NCBI RefSeq assembly: GCF_035818475.1 | Contig: NZ_JAYMGV010000001.1 | Span: 2,728,001 to 2,792,000, forward strand | Length of the DNA: 64,000 nucleotides | Direction of reading: 5' to 3' | Origin: Cognatitamlana sp035818475 | Lineage (GTDB): Bacteria > Bacteroidota > Bacteroidia > Flavobacteriales > Flavobacteriaceae | Shown: piece by piece, positions 8,575 through 18,172 of the stretch | Layout: every line of letters begins with the position of its first letter | Position numbering within the stretch: the stretch's first letter is position 1 | The notes under the pieces: model-generated | Databases searched by the model: none | Told to the model about the DNA's origin: nothing | The model's input: the letters and a program-made list of their open reading frames with translations, nothing else | Position numbers and translations under genes: made by a program

Positions 8575-9762
8575 ATGAAACGAGTAGTAATTGGTCTTTC
8601 AGGAGGAGTTGATTCCAGTGTAGCAGCATATTTGTTAAAGCAACAGGGGTATGACGTTATAGGGTTATTTATGAAGAACTGGCATGATGATTCAGTCACT
8701 ATTTCAAATGAATGCCCTTGGCTGGATGATAGTAATGATGCTATGTTAGTTGCAGAAAAACTGGGAATTCCATTTCAAACGGTAGATTTAAGTGAACAGT
8801 ACAAAGAGCGTATTGTAGATTACATGTTCCATGAATATGAAAAAGGACGTACCCCAAACCCTGATGTGCTTTGTAACAGAGAAATAAAGTTTGATGTTTT
8901 TATGAATATTGCTTTAGAGCTTGGCGCAGATTATGTGGCTACCGGACATTATTGCAGAAAAGGAACTGTTGTAAAGGAAGGAAAACCTGTTTATCAATTG
9001 TTAGCCGGGGTAGACGGTAATAAAGATCAATCTTATTTTTTATGTCAGCTTTCACAAGAACAATTGGCAAAATCATTATTTCCAATTGGTGAATTAACCA
9101 AGCCGGAAGTACGTGATATAGCAACAAAACTTGATTTGGTAACCGCAGAGAAGAAGGATTCTCAAGGTTTATGTTTTATTGGCAAAGTTAAACTGCCGGA
9201 TTTCCTTCAACAGCAACTAAAGCCTAAAGAAGGAATTATAGTTGAAGTACCAAAAGAACAGGGCATTTTTATTGAGGGTGAAACCGAATTTAATTCAGAA
9301 GAAGACAAACTCAGATACTTATCAAGAAAGATCAACTATAGGGCAGATCATGGTAAAATAGTTGGTAAACATCAGGGAGCTCATTACTTTACAAAAGGTC
9401 AGCGAAAAGGTTTGGCTGTAGGTGGTACTGCTGAGCCTTTGTTTGTTATTGATACCAACGTTGAGGAGAATGTTATTTACACAGGGCAAGGTAAAGAACA
9501 TCCTGGCTTACTTAAAAAAGCATTATTTGTTTCCAACGAAGAATTGCATTGGATTCGTGAAGATTTACGCTTGAAGACCGATGAAACTATGGAGGTTAAA
9601 GCAAGAATAAGGTATAGGCAACCCTTAGAGAAAGCTAAATTGTATAAAGTGGATTCGGGGTTGTATGTTGAATTTGAAAATTATCAGTCTGCCATAACAG
9701 AAGGGCAGTTTGTGGCCTGGTATATTGATGATGAGCTTATAGGTTCAGGAGTGATTTCGTAA
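8575..9762 (+). CDS. mnmA: tRNA-uridine 2-thiolase MnmA
   Basis: Transfers sulfur to C2 of the wobble uridine in tRNA(Lys), tRNA(Glu) and tRNA(Gln). The 395-aa protein has the PP-loop SGGVDSS at residues 9-15. The catalytic cysteine pair is Cys100 (NPDVLCNREIKF) and Cys200 (DSQGLCFIG), and ATGHY and GNKDQSYFL are also present. The C-terminal beta-barrel region is complete. First gene of a plus-strand set with the subtilase (23 bases on) and the flavoprotein. Confidence 0.97.
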   Translation: MKRVVIGLSGGVDSSVAAYLLKQQGYDVIGLFMKNWHDDSVTISNECPWLDDSNDAMLVAEKLGIPFQTVDLSEQYKERIVDYMFHEYEKGRTPNPDVLCNREIKFDVFMNIALELGADYVATGHYCRKGTVVKEGKPVYQLLAGVDGNKDQSYFLCQLSQEQLAKSLFPIGELTKPEVRDIATKLDLVTAEKKDSQGLCFIGKVKLPDFLQQQLKPKEGIIVEVPKEQGIFIEGETEFNSEEDKLRYLSRKINYRADHGKIVGKHQGAHYFTKGQRKGLAVGGTAEPLFVIDTNVEENVIYTGQGKEHPGLLKKALFVSNEELHWIREDLRLKTDETMEVKARIRYRQPLEKAKLYKVDSGLYVEFENYQSAITEGQFVAWYIDDELIGSGVIS

Positions 9763-9785
9763 CTTAGCAATAAAAATTCTAAGTT

Positions 9786-11399
9786 ATGAAGAAAGGATTA
9801 CTTATTGTACTACTTTTTTTTTCGTGTTTAAATGCCTTAGCCCAGGAAGATGCCTGGGTATATTTGTTGGATAAAAAAGATGTAACAGCTTCAATTGCAA
9901 ATCCTATTAGTATTCTTTCACAAAAGGCCATTAATAGAAAAGCATTACATAATATCCCCATTGATGAGCGTGATGTTCCCGTAGATGAAGATTATATAGC
10001 TCAACTTAAAAGTTCAACAGGTATCACGGTAAAAGCTAAATCAAAATGGTTTAATGCCGTACATGTTAGGGGAAGTATAGTTAATATTCAAGCTTTAGAT
10101 GACTTAAGTTTTGTCAGTCATATTGAGTTTGCTGATAAAGATTTGAATACCAGTAAGACATCAAAGGAAAAATTGAATTCAAAATTTGAAAGTGTATTCA
10201 CCGACTTTAACTATGGAAATGCTTTCAATCAAATAGATATGTTGAATGGGCATATTTTACATCAGGAGAATTATACAGGAGCAGGGATGACTGTTGCAGT
10301 CCTGGATGCCGGTTTTCCAAATGTAAACATCATGTCTGCCTTTGAAAGGTTACGTAGTACAAATAACTTGTTGGGAAGTTATGATTTTGTAAATAGAGAG
10401 GAAGACGTTTATACCAATAATACCAGTAACCATGGAACCCTGGTGCTAAGTACCATGGCCGGGTTTATTCAAGATCAGTTTGTGGGGACTGCTCCAGATG
10501 CCGGCTATTTTTTGTTTATCACAGAAGATGCTACTTCAGAAACACCTGTAGAAGAAAGTTATTGGGTTGAAGCAGCAGAACGTGCTGATAGCTTAGGTGT
10601 TGATGTTATTAATACATCTTTAGGTTATACCACTTATGATAATCCTAACTATAGTTATTCACCTTCAGATATGAATGGCAACACCGCCTATATTACAAAA
10701 GGGGCAAATATTGCGTTTGAGAAGGGGATGCTTTTAGTGACTTCAGCAGGAAATTCAGGAAATGATAGCTGGCAAATTGTGGGAGCTCCTGCCGATGCAT
10801 CTGGGGTTTTAAGTATTGGAGCCGTAAATGCTAACGGGGCTTATGCTTTCTTTAGTTCAAAAGGGAGTGCAGCCCAACCTAATCAAAAACCGGATGTAGT
10901 AGCGCAAGGATTGGCAAGCTATGTTATTACCGAAAATAATACTACTGCAACTTCAAACGGAACGTCCTTTAGCTCACCAATTATGGCAGGGGCTGTAACT
11001 TGTTTATGGCAGGCATTACCAGATAAAAATAATGAAGAGATTATGCAATTAGTAAGAGAGTATGCGTCTCAATATGAAAATCCGGATAATTTTTTGGGTT
11101 ATGGTATTCCTGATTTTGAAAAGGCTTTAAATGCAGGTTTGGGTTTTGGGAATGTCCCTGAAGATACTGAAGAATTAATTGTATTTCCCAGTCCAACAAC
11201 GGGGAAACTTTATATATCAGGATTTATTGATAGCTCAGGCTTGGCAAAATTATATCTATTTGATATTTGGGGTAAAAAAATTAGTGAGTTTGATTTGAAC
11301 CGTGAAACAGATGATAATATAGATCTGTCTTTTTTATCATCGGGTTTATATATACTAAATACCGGAGAAAACAAAACCTTCAAAATTGTGAAACAATAA
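9786..11399 (+). CDS. secreted subtilisin-like serine protease with type IX sorting tail
   Basis: A 537-aa S8 peptidase. Signal peptide at 1-19 (ending NALAQ), an inhibitor-like pro-region to about 150, then the catalytic domain. The triad is Asp174 (VAVLDAGFP), His216 (NHGTLVLSTMAG) and Ser394 (NGTSFSSPIMAGA); the oxyanion Asn323 lies in TSAGNSG. The last roughly 75 residues form a type IX secretion C-terminal domain (FPSPTTGKLYI, LYLFDIWGKKI, LSSGLYILNT, KTFKIVKQ), so the enzyme should be exported across the outer membrane. It is followed after one base by the flavoprotein gene. Confidence 0.95.
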   Translation: MKKGLLIVLLFFSCLNALAQEDAWVYLLDKKDVTASIANPISILSQKAINRKALHNIPIDERDVPVDEDYIAQLKSSTGITVKAKSKWFNAVHVRGSIVNIQALDDLSFVSHIEFADKDLNTSKTSKEKLNSKFESVFTDFNYGNAFNQIDMLNGHILHQENYTGAGMTVAVLDAGFPNVNIMSAFERLRSTNNLLGSYDFVNREEDVYTNNTSNHGTLVLSTMAGFIQDQFVGTAPDAGYFLFITEDATSETPVEESYWVEAAERADSLGVDVINTSLGYTTYDNPNYSYSPSDMNGNTAYITKGANIAFEKGMLLVTSAGNSGNDSWQIVGAPADASGVLSIGAVNANGAYAFFSSKGSAAQPNQKPDVVAQGLASYVITENNTTATSNGTSFSSPIMAGAVTCLWQALPDKNNEEIMQLVREYASQYENPDNFLGYGIPDFEKALNAGLGFGNVPEDTEELIVFPSPTTGKLYISGFIDSSGLAKLYLFDIWGKKISEFDLNRETDDNIDLSFLSSGLYILNTGENKTFKIVKQ

Positions 11400-11400
11400 T

Positions 11401-12345
11401 ATGCCCAATAGAATTACAAAACTTTTCAATATCAAATACCCCATAATTCAGGCAGGTATGGTTTGGAATAGTGGATGGCGGTTAGCTTCAGCATCAAGTA
11501 ACTCAGGAATTTTAGGCCTTATAGGAGCCGGGTCCATGTATCCGGAAGTGTTACGCGAACACATTCAGAAATGTAAAAAAGCTACCGACCAACCTTTTGG
11601 AATTAATGTGCCCATGCTTTATCCAAATATTCAAGATATTATGAACATTATTGTGGATGAAGGCGTTAAAATTGTGTTTACCTCGGCCGGAAACCCAAAA
11701 ACATGGACCTCATGGTTACAGGAAAGAGGAATCATTGTAGTGCACGTAGTAAGTAGTCTAAAGTTTGCGCTAAAAGCTCAAGGTGCCGGTGTTGATGCCA
11801 TTGTGGCTGAAGGTTTTGAAGCAGGAGGGCATAACGGGAGAGATGAAACTACCACACTAACCCTAATTCCTATGGTAAAAGAACAAATAGAGGTGCCTCT
11901 TATAGCAGCGGGTGGGATTGCTACGGGAAGGGGAATGTTGGCAACCATGATTTTGGGAGCTGAAGGCGTGCAAATTGGCAGTCGGTTTGTAGCGAGTGAA
12001 GAAAGCTCAGCTCATGAAGCATTTAAGCAAGCTGTTATTGATGCTAAAGAAGGAGATACCCAGTTAACCTTAAAAGAGTTAGCACCGGTTAGGTTGATTA
12101 AAAATACGTTTTACAACCAGGTTCAGGATTTGTATAAAACCGGACCAACGGTACAGCAATTAAAAGATTTACTTGGAAGAGCACGCGCTAAAAAAGGAAT
12201 GTTTGAAGGTGACCTGGAAAACGGAGAACTGGAAATTGGCCAAATTTCCGGCTTAATACATGATGTTAAACCTGTAGCCAAAATAGTTGAGGATATCATA
12301 AATGAATTTGAAACAGCTAAAAAAGACTCAATTTTATCACTGTAA
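11401..12345 (+). CDS. FMN-dependent nitronate monooxygenase / enoyl reductase-like protein
   Basis: A 314-aa TIM-barrel flavoprotein of the 2-nitropropane dioxygenase / FabK group. The sequence shows the N-terminal PIIQAGMVW and GLIGAGSM, the central EGFEAGGHNGRDE, the phosphate-binding PLIAAGGIATGRGM and GAEGVQIGSRF. These point to FMN and NAD(P)H use. The subgroup (nitronate monooxygenase, enoyl-ACP reductase II or a related dioxygenase) cannot be decided by eye. It begins one base after the subtilase stop, so the two are co-transcribed, though no shared function is obvious. Confidence 0.85.
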   Translation: MPNRITKLFNIKYPIIQAGMVWNSGWRLASASSNSGILGLIGAGSMYPEVLREHIQKCKKATDQPFGINVPMLYPNIQDIMNIIVDEGVKIVFTSAGNPKTWTSWLQERGIIVVHVVSSLKFALKAQGAGVDAIVAEGFEAGGHNGRDETTTLTLIPMVKEQIEVPLIAAGGIATGRGMLATMILGAEGVQIGSRFVASEESSAHEAFKQAVIDAKEGDTQLTLKELAPVRLIKNTFYNQVQDLYKTGPTVQQLKDLLGRARAKKGMFEGDLENGELEIGQISGLIHDVKPVAKIVEDIINEFETAKKDSILSL

Positions 12346-12655
12346 AATTTTTGTTTTTTAGGTATTGAAAAGAATATATAATGTTATAAAACAAAAAAGG
12401 AGGAAAGTTACTTTCCTCCTTAATGTTTTGAAACTTTGAGCAATAATTTTAATCCCTAATAAATGATAGCTAAATGTTTCTGATGATTTTGCTATATAGT
12501 CTTAATGAGATAGCTCATTTACGAGCTAAGCAAATGTAAGAAATTAAAACACTCTGAATTAAAGAAAACATAAAGATTTATTAACATGTGTTAATAAGTC
12601 TAATTGTTGCAATTATTTTTCCAAATTCCCACTAAATAAAGCTTATTTTTATCAC
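12346..12655. other. intergenic stretch before the MATE gene
   Basis: 310 bases without a gene. It holds the GC-rich hairpin at 12397-12421 and a second, weaker inverted repeat, TAGCTC (12511-12516) with GAGCTA (12523-12528). No clear -7 box matching TAnnTTTG was seen close to the MATE start. Confidence 0.5.
12397..12421. terminator. hairpin terminator after the flavoprotein gene
   Basis: AAGGAGGAAAG (12397-12407) pairs perfectly with CTTTCCTCCTT (12411-12421) around three bases. The T-run is better on the minus strand (A-run 12393-12398) than on the plus strand (TAATGTTTTG), yet the gene it would serve is on the plus strand. Confidence 0.65.
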
Positions 12656-14032
12656 ATGCAATTAACTGCCTATACCAAAGAATTTAAATACAATTTGCAG
12701 TTGGCAGCACCTGTAATGTTAGGGATGCTGGGCCACACGTTTGTTAGTTTTATAGATAACATAATGGTTGGACAATTAGGAACTGCTGAGTTGGCAGCTG
12801 TTTCTTTAGGTAATAGCTTTATGTTTGTTGCCATGTCCTTAGGAATTGGTTTTTCTACTGCAATCACACCTTTGGTGGCCGAAGCCGATGCAGCTAATGA
12901 CTTTATACAAGGAAAATCATCATTTAAACATGGATTATTTTTATGTACAATAATTGGAGTACTTCTTTTTTTAATGGTATTTTTTGCAAAGCCTTTAATG
13001 TACTTCATGCAACAGCCAAAGGAAGTAGTTGAACTCGCAATTCCGTATTTAGATCTGGTTGCTGTATCATTAATTCCACTGGTTATATTTCAGGCATTTA
13101 AGCAATTTAGTGATGGGCTATCTATGACTAAATATCCTATGTACGCTACACTTTTGGGTAATGTAGTAAATGTGATATTAAACTATGTATTGATTTTTGG
13201 AAAGTTTGGATTTCCCGAACTAGGTATTGTAGGAGCTGCATACGGAACATTGGCATCCCGAGTTATAATGATATGGTACTTATGGTTTTTACTTAAAAGC
13301 AAGGACAAGTCAAAAGCCTATGTAACCCATATAAAGTTTTTTGTACTCAATAAATTAATGCTTAGAAAGCTCCTTAATTTGGGAGCTCCCAGTGCTATGC
13401 AAATGTTTTTTGAAGTCGCTATTTTTACAGCAGCCATTTGGCTGAGCGGGCTATTGGGTAAAAACCCACAGGCTGCAAATCAAATTGCTTTGAATTTGAG
13501 TTCTATGACATTTATGGTCGCAACCGGTTTAAGTGTGGCCGCCATGATAAGGGTAGGAAATCAAAAAGGATTAAAAGCGTATCATGAGTTACGCAGAATT
13601 GCATTTTCACTCTTTGTATTAGGTACTTTATTTGCAATTGGTTTTGCGTTACTTTTCTTTGCTTTTCATAGTCAATTGCCCAAAATTTATGTAGATTTTG
13701 ACGATGTTGAGAACTTTATAGATAATAGAGAAGTGGTAGGTATAGCATCAAAGTTATTGGTAGCAGCTGCTATTTTTCAAATAAGTGATAGTATACAGGT
13801 TTTGGTACTAGGGGCTTTAAGAGGGCTTCAGGACGTTAAAATACCAACAATTATTACATTCATTTCTTATTGGTTGGTAGGCTTTCCTATTAGTTGGTTT
13901 TTAGGCAAAGCACATGCCTATGGGAGTTTTGGTATTTGGTTGGGGTTGTTAGCCGGTTTAACAACGGCCGCGATTTTGTTATATATCCGATTTAATTATT
14001 TAACAAGGCGGTTAATTAAAGAACAAGTTTAA
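12656..14032 (+). CDS. MATE family efflux transporter
   Basis: A 458-aa inner-membrane exporter with 12 expected helices that moves drugs or metabolites out using a Na+ or H+ gradient. Recognisable features are the N-terminal LAAPVMLGMLGHTFVSFIDN, the following MVGQLGTAELAAVSLGN, and in the second half NLGAPSAMQMFFEVAIF and ISDSIQVLVLGALRGLQDVK. This matches the NorM-like branch. Substrates cannot be told from the sequence. Confidence 0.95.
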   Translation: MQLTAYTKEFKYNLQLAAPVMLGMLGHTFVSFIDNIMVGQLGTAELAAVSLGNSFMFVAMSLGIGFSTAITPLVAEADAANDFIQGKSSFKHGLFLCTIIGVLLFLMVFFAKPLMYFMQQPKEVVELAIPYLDLVAVSLIPLVIFQAFKQFSDGLSMTKYPMYATLLGNVVNVILNYVLIFGKFGFPELGIVGAAYGTLASRVIMIWYLWFLLKSKDKSKAYVTHIKFFVLNKLMLRKLLNLGAPSAMQMFFEVAIFTAAIWLSGLLGKNPQAANQIALNLSSMTFMVATGLSVAAMIRVGNQKGLKAYHELRRIAFSLFVLGTLFAIGFALLFFAFHSQLPKIYVDFDDVENFIDNREVVGIASKLLVAAAIFQISDSIQVLVLGALRGLQDVKIPTIITFISYWLVGFPISWFLGKAHAYGSFGIWLGLLAGLTTAAILLYIRFNYLTRRLIKEQV

Positions 14033-14073
14033 AAGATATTATATCATTTCAGAATTTAACAGATTATGAATTT

Positions 14074-14337
14074 ATGGATGCTTCAATTTTAAGTAGTACA
14101 AATATCAAAACTTATAAAGGAAGTAGCCTTATATTTGTTGAAGGAGAAAAGGAACGCGTCTATGTTTCGGATACAGAGGAAATTGAATCGGATTACTCAA
14201 ATATTTCCGACAGATGGCTAACCAAAGTTTGTTTTGTAATTAATGAGGAAGATAAAAAAATGATACAAGAGAAAAAGTTTGATAAAGTGCTTTTTAAGAT
14301 TAAAAAGAAAACTTTACCAATGGCTAAATATGATTAA
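14074..14337 (+). CDS. conserved small protein, unknown function
   Basis: An 87-aa soluble protein without a signal peptide or recognised domain. It is rich in Lys, Glu and Ser, and the C-terminal half ends KKKTLPMAKYD. The frame is separated by 21 bases from the next small gene and 41 from the MATE gene, all in the same direction, suggesting one transcript running to the PAP2 gene. An upstream ATG at 14066 is out of frame. Confidence 0.6.
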   Translation: MDASILSSTNIKTYKGSSLIFVEGEKERVYVSDTEEIESDYSNISDRWLTKVCFVINEEDKKMIQEKKFDKVLFKIKKKTLPMAKYD

Positions 14338-14358
14338 ATAACATATAAAAATCTAAAA

Positions 14359-14586
14359 ATGACACTTCCAAAATTTATACTAGGAGATAATACAGATCAC
14401 CCCAACGCTATTTATGTTATACATACAGAGTTCCCAAGATTCATAATTAACCTTGAGAATGATGAGGTAGAATGGTTTGAGGATTTTGAAGCTGAAGATC
14501 AAAAAGAATTAGAGGCAGAAACAGAACTTGCTATAAAATTGGCCACAGATTTTTATGATAGCGAAATTGCTAAATACCAAGAATAA
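14359..14586 (+). CDS. conserved small acidic protein, unknown function
   Basis: A 75-aa acidic protein beginning MTLPKFILGDNTDHPNAIYV. The middle (FIINLENDEVEWFEDFEAED) and the Glu-rich helix after it suggest a compact soluble fold. I recall similar short proteins in Bacteroidetes but no function. It lies 11 bases before the PAP2 phosphatase gene. Confidence 0.65.
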   Translation: MTLPKFILGDNTDHPNAIYVIHTEFPRFIINLENDEVEWFEDFEAEDQKELEAETELAIKLATDFYDSEIAKYQE

Positions 14587-14597
14587 CCGGCTTATAC

Positions 14598-15167
14598 ATG
14601 ATGGAACAACTTTTAGAATACGATACTCAACTATTTTTGTTTTTGAACAATTTAGGGGCGCCATTTTGGGATGGACTATGGCTTGTTATTACTGATAAAT
14701 TAACGTTTATTCCATTATATGCTGTATTGCTCTATTTACTTTATAGAAAATATGGATTAAAATCTTTATTGGTTTTTGTAGTTGTAGTTGCATTAATGAT
14801 AACGTTTACAGACCAGATAACCAACGTTTTTAAACGGGGGTTTCAAAGACCAAGGCCATGCGGGGAAGTAGATTTAATTGATCAAATGCGTTTTATTGCT
14901 GTGCGCTGTGGTAAGTATGGTTTCTTTTCCGGACATTCTTCAAATTCAATGGCGGCAGCGGTTTTTGCCGGTTTAATGTTAAGGCCTTATTTTAAAAACC
15001 TAATTTTCATTTTACTGTTTTGGAGTGCTGTTGTTGCTTACAGTAGAATTTATGTAGGTGTTCATTATCCTTTGGATATAGTATGCGGGCTTACTTTTGG
15101 AGCTATTTCCGGGTACTTATTTTATAGTTTAGGAAAATATGCGCTTAAACGTTTTATGACACCTTAA
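14598..15167 (+). CDS. PAP2-family membrane phosphatase
   Basis: A 189-aa integral membrane phosphatase. The three PAP2 signatures are present: KRGFQRPRP at 79-87, SGH at 111-113 and SR...H...D with Ser149, Arg150, His156 and Asp160. Roughly five hydrophobic segments surround them. Likely substrates are lipid phosphates such as undecaprenyl diphosphate or phosphatidate derivatives. ATG codons occur at both 14598 and 14601. The gene ends two bases from the end of the convergent meaB gene. Confidence 0.93.
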   Translation: MMEQLLEYDTQLFLFLNNLGAPFWDGLWLVITDKLTFIPLYAVLLYLLYRKYGLKSLLVFVVVVALMITFTDQITNVFKRGFQRPRPCGEVDLIDQMRFIAVRCGKYGFFSGHSSNSMAAAVFAGLMLRPYFKNLIFILLFWSAVVAYSRIYVGVHYPLDIVCGLTFGAISGYLFYSLGKYALKRFMTP

Positions 15168-15169
15168 GC

Positions 15170-16243
15170 CTATTGTAATTTCAGTAAGTAATCAGCAGCT
15201 GCAAAAGGTGTGGTTTGATTAGTTTCAATACGTTTTAATTGCTTTTTTAATTCTTTTTTGATTTTAGGCGTATTGAAAAAATCAGTTTTCAATTGTGCTT
15301 CTATAGTTTGAATGAGCCAATATTTGTTTTGCTCATTTCGTTTTAAATCGAAATAGTTGTTTTGAGACGTGATTTTTATATAATCTTGTATGAGCTTCCA
15401 GATAGCATCTATTCCTTCATTTTTTATAGCACTGCAAATAGAAACTTTAGGCTGCCAATTTGATGATCTTTGCGGATAAAGATCAAGTGCTCTGCTAAAT
15501 TCAATCTGAGCAAGTTTTGCTCTTTTTAAATTATCACCATCAGCCTTATTGATAGCAATAACATCTGCCATTTCAATAATACCGCGCTTTATGCCTTGCA
15601 GCTCATCTCCGGCTCCGGCTAATTTTAAAAGTAAAAAGAAGTCTACCATACTATGTACAATAGTTTCGTTTTGCCCAACCCCAACAGTCTCAATAATAAT
15701 GATATCAAAACCTGCAGCTTCACATAGAATAATAGTCTCTCGGGTTTTCCTGGCCACACCGCCTAATGAATCTCCTGATGCTGATGGCCTTATAAAAGCA
15801 TTTTTATCTTTTACCAGATCTTCCATTCTGGTCTTATCTCCTAATATACTCCCCTTGGTTACGCTACTACTGGGATCAATGGCTAAAACCGCAACACGTT
15901 TGCCTTTTGACAGTAAATATTTGCCTAAGGCTTCAATAAAGGTGCTCTTTCCAACTCCGGGAACCCCGGTAATCCCAATTCTAACAGACCTATTGGCATA
16001 AGGCAGGCAGCCTTTTAAAATAGTATGGGCTTGTTGTAAATGTTTAGGATTTTTACTTTCTACTAATGTTATTGCCCGGCTTAAGGCCGTTATGTTTTTG
16101 TCTAAAATACTTGTAATTACAGTGGCTGCATCTAAGCTTTTTTTACGCTTTGATTTAATAGAGTTGATAGAGGATTCATTAGTGACTTCTGAAGAGGAAA
16201 CACCTTTGTTTTCTTGTAATGCTGATTTTTTTTCCTTGGACAC
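15170..16243 (-). CDS. meaB: MeaB/ArgK-type G-protein chaperone of methylmalonyl-CoA mutase
   Basis: A 357-aa GTPase of the ArgK/MeaB group that loads and protects B12 in methylmalonyl-CoA mutase. The P-loop GVPGVGKS is at 93-100, followed by DPSSSVTKGSILGDKTRM, ETVGVGQNE and the base-recognition NKADGDN. The C-terminal dimerisation helices are present. The first roughly 35 residues are a Ser/Lys-rich extension not needed by the family. No mutase gene is in this window, so the partner must lie elsewhere. Confidence 0.93.
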   Translation of the reverse strand: MSKEKKSALQENKGVSSSEVTNESSINSIKSKRKKSLDAATVITSILDKNITALSRAITLVESKNPKHLQQAHTILKGCLPYANRSVRIGITGVPGVGKSTFIEALGKYLLSKGKRVAVLAIDPSSSVTKGSILGDKTRMEDLVKDKNAFIRPSASGDSLGGVARKTRETIILCEAAGFDIIIIETVGVGQNETIVHSMVDFFLLLKLAGAGDELQGIKRGIIEMADVIAINKADGDNLKRAKLAQIEFSRALDLYPQRSSNWQPKVSICSAIKNEGIDAIWKLIQDYIKITSQNNYFDLKRNEQNKYWLIQTIEAQLKTDFFNTPKIKKELKKQLKRIETNQTTPFAAADYLLKLQ

Positions 16244-16315
16244 GAATAGACTAATCTTTGTCTAATTTACAATTTTATTTGCAGAAATTATGTGACAAAA
16301 AAGTTGTTTATAGTG

Positions 16316-16870
16316 TTACTTTAAAGGAACTGCAACTTTTACATTGTCCCAAGCCATAGTTAAAGATAAATTATCAGTGGAGTTATCAAAGGCTATAGTA
16401 AACTGTTCAACATATTTCCCCAGCTTTTGTACAGGAACTTCAGTATTAATAACATCGTAATTGGGATCCCACATAGGTTCCATTTTTTCATTGACCCCCC
16501 ATTTATACTGTTTTGAATTAAAAATAACGATCCATGTAGAATCTTTAGGAACGGTCCATAAAGTATACTTGCCAGGAGCCAAAGGCATACCGTTAATATC
16601 AAGTATTTGGTTGGTCTCAAACGTAGTAGCTTCGTTGGCCCCGGTACGCCAAACTTGATCAAAGGGTACTAACGCCCCAAAAATTTCTCTATCTTTTTTA
16701 TATGGCCTGTTATAAAACACTTCAAGCTTTAAGTCGTTTAATTTAAATTCAACAGTATCTTTTGGGCTTAATCTGGGAGCAAAAATATTTTCTACTAAAA
16801 CAGAATATAAAAATAACCCTAATGCTATTATGGATAATAGAATTAAGATACGTTTTAAAAGGGTGTTCAT
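16316..16870 (-). CDS. DUF2911 domain membrane-anchored protein
   Basis: A 184-aa protein with an N-terminal membrane anchor (about residues 7-27) followed by a DUF2911 domain (LEVFYNRPYKKDREIFG, WRTGANEATTFETN, GKYTLWTVP). The domain occupies the rest of the chain. Function is unknown; the protein probably faces the periplasm. The ATG at 16870 is preferred to a TTG three codons upstream. Divergent from the sigma factor operon across 175 bases. Confidence 0.9.
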   Translation of the reverse strand: MNTLLKRILILLSIIALGLFLYSVLVENIFAPRLSPKDTVEFKLNDLKLEVFYNRPYKKDREIFGALVPFDQVWRTGANEATTFETNQILDINGMPLAPGKYTLWTVPKDSTWIVIFNSKQYKWGVNEKMEPMWDPNYDVINTEVPVQKLGKYVEQFTIAFDNSTDNLSLTMAWDNVKVAVPLK

Positions 16871-17045
16871 ATATAGCAATTTAAGAAGGAGTAAAGATAA
16901 TTTAAAAGCACAAACTACTAAAGTGCAAACGCAGATTTATTTAGCTTTGTTATACAAGAGTAAAAAAATATTTATTTTTTGCAACATTATATTTTTTTTA
17001 TCGTCTTTAAAACGAACTAACATAAACCAGAAGTAAAAACACAGT

Positions 17046-17597
17046 ATGTTTCAAGTTGACATTATAGAACAATGTAAACAGAACAACCGAAAAGCACAAA
17101 TGCAGTTATACAACCAGTACTGCGATGGGATGTATATTGTTGCTAAACGGTTTTTGAAGGATACTGCTGATGCTGAGGATGTAGTACAAGAGTCTTTCAT
17201 CAAGGCTTTTGAAAAGCTATACCAGTTTAAAGCGGAAGTTACTTTTGGAGCATGGATAAAACGCATTGTTGTTAATAAAAGTATTGACCTTTTAAAATCA
17301 AAAAAGCAACAGCTTATAGAATTAGAAGAGGTGCACCTTAAAGTAGTTGATACTTATAAAGATGACAAATGGTTGGTAGAAGATACAATTACATTAAACG
17401 ATGTAAAAGCGGCAATTAATAAATTACCCGATAAATATCAATATGTTGTGATGCTATATTTAATTGAAGGGTATGACCATCAGGAGATTTCTGAGATTCT
17501 TGATATCTCTGAAGTGGCATCAAGAACACAATTGTCCAGAGGTAAATCAAAATTGCAAGAACTGTTAAAATTTGAAAAAAATGGCGCAAGATATTAG
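17046..17597 (+). CDS. ECF-type RNA polymerase sigma factor
   Basis: A 183-aa sigma-70 family protein with region 2 at about 20-85 (YNQYCDGMYIVAKRFLKDTADAEDVVQESFIKAF) and region 4 at about 125-175 (INKLPDKYQYVVMLYLIEGYDHQEISEILDIS). It probably directs polymerase to an envelope or stress regulon. The stop overlaps the start of the next gene by 17 bases, the usual layout for a sigma factor and its membrane anti-sigma factor. Confidence 0.95.
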   Translation: MFQVDIIEQCKQNNRKAQMQLYNQYCDGMYIVAKRFLKDTADAEDVVQESFIKAFEKLYQFKAEVTFGAWIKRIVVNKSIDLLKSKKQQLIELEEVHLKVVDTYKDDKWLVEDTITLNDVKAAINKLPDKYQYVVMLYLIEGYDHQEISEILDISEVASRTQLSRGKSKLQELLKFEKNGARY

Positions 17598-18162
17598 GGA
17601 GTTATTTAAGGATGATAAAATAGCTTATGAAAAGATGCCGGATAATCATCAGAATAGATTTTTAAAGAAGCTGGATGAGGCCTTTCCTGTAAAGAAAACA
17701 CCCAAATTTAACTGGATTAAAGTTGCAGCAAGTGTAGCAGTGTTATTAGGCCTAAGTTTTGGAGCGCTTAAATATTTTCAAATTCCATCTGTAATAGATG
17801 ATAAACCTGCTACTATAGTAGATAACCAAACTCTGGAACCAATAACTTTGGGTGACATTTCTCCGGGGCTTAAAAAGGTTGAAGATTATTACTTAGCTAG
17901 TATAAATTTAGAATTGTCTAAGATGGCCTACACCCCAGAGACAAAGGATTTGTTTGATGGGTATTTATCACAATTGAATGAACTGGATAAAGAGTATGAG
18001 CGATTATCTCTTGAATTAACAGCATCCGGGCCAAGTGAGTTAACAATAAACGCATTAATTGATAATTTAAAACTTCGTTTAAATCTATTGTATAGATTAA
18101 AATCACAATTAAAAGAACTTAGTACCTCTGATGCTGATGCTGAAGGTGTACAATCTATCTAA
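17581..18162 (+). CDS. predicted membrane anti-sigma-like protein
   Basis: A 193-aa protein with a cytoplasmic N-terminal part of about 44 residues, one membrane helix (about 45-64, KVAASVAVLLGLSFGALKYF), and an extracytoplasmic helical part. This layout, and overlap with the sigma factor gene, fits an anti-sigma factor, although no zinc-binding HxxxCxxC motif is visible. The start at ATG 17581 is chosen over an in-frame TTG at 17572. The third gene of the operon begins 10 bases after its stop. Confidence 0.75.
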   Translation: MAQDIRELFKDDKIAYEKMPDNHQNRFLKKLDEAFPVKKTPKFNWIKVAASVAVLLGLSFGALKYFQIPSVIDDKPATIVDNQTLEPITLGDISPGLKKVEDYYLASINLELSKMAYTPETKDLFDGYLSQLNELDKEYERLSLELTASGPSELTINALIDNLKLRLNLLYRLKSQLKELSTSDADAEGVQSI

Positions 18163-18172
18163 AAATCAAAAA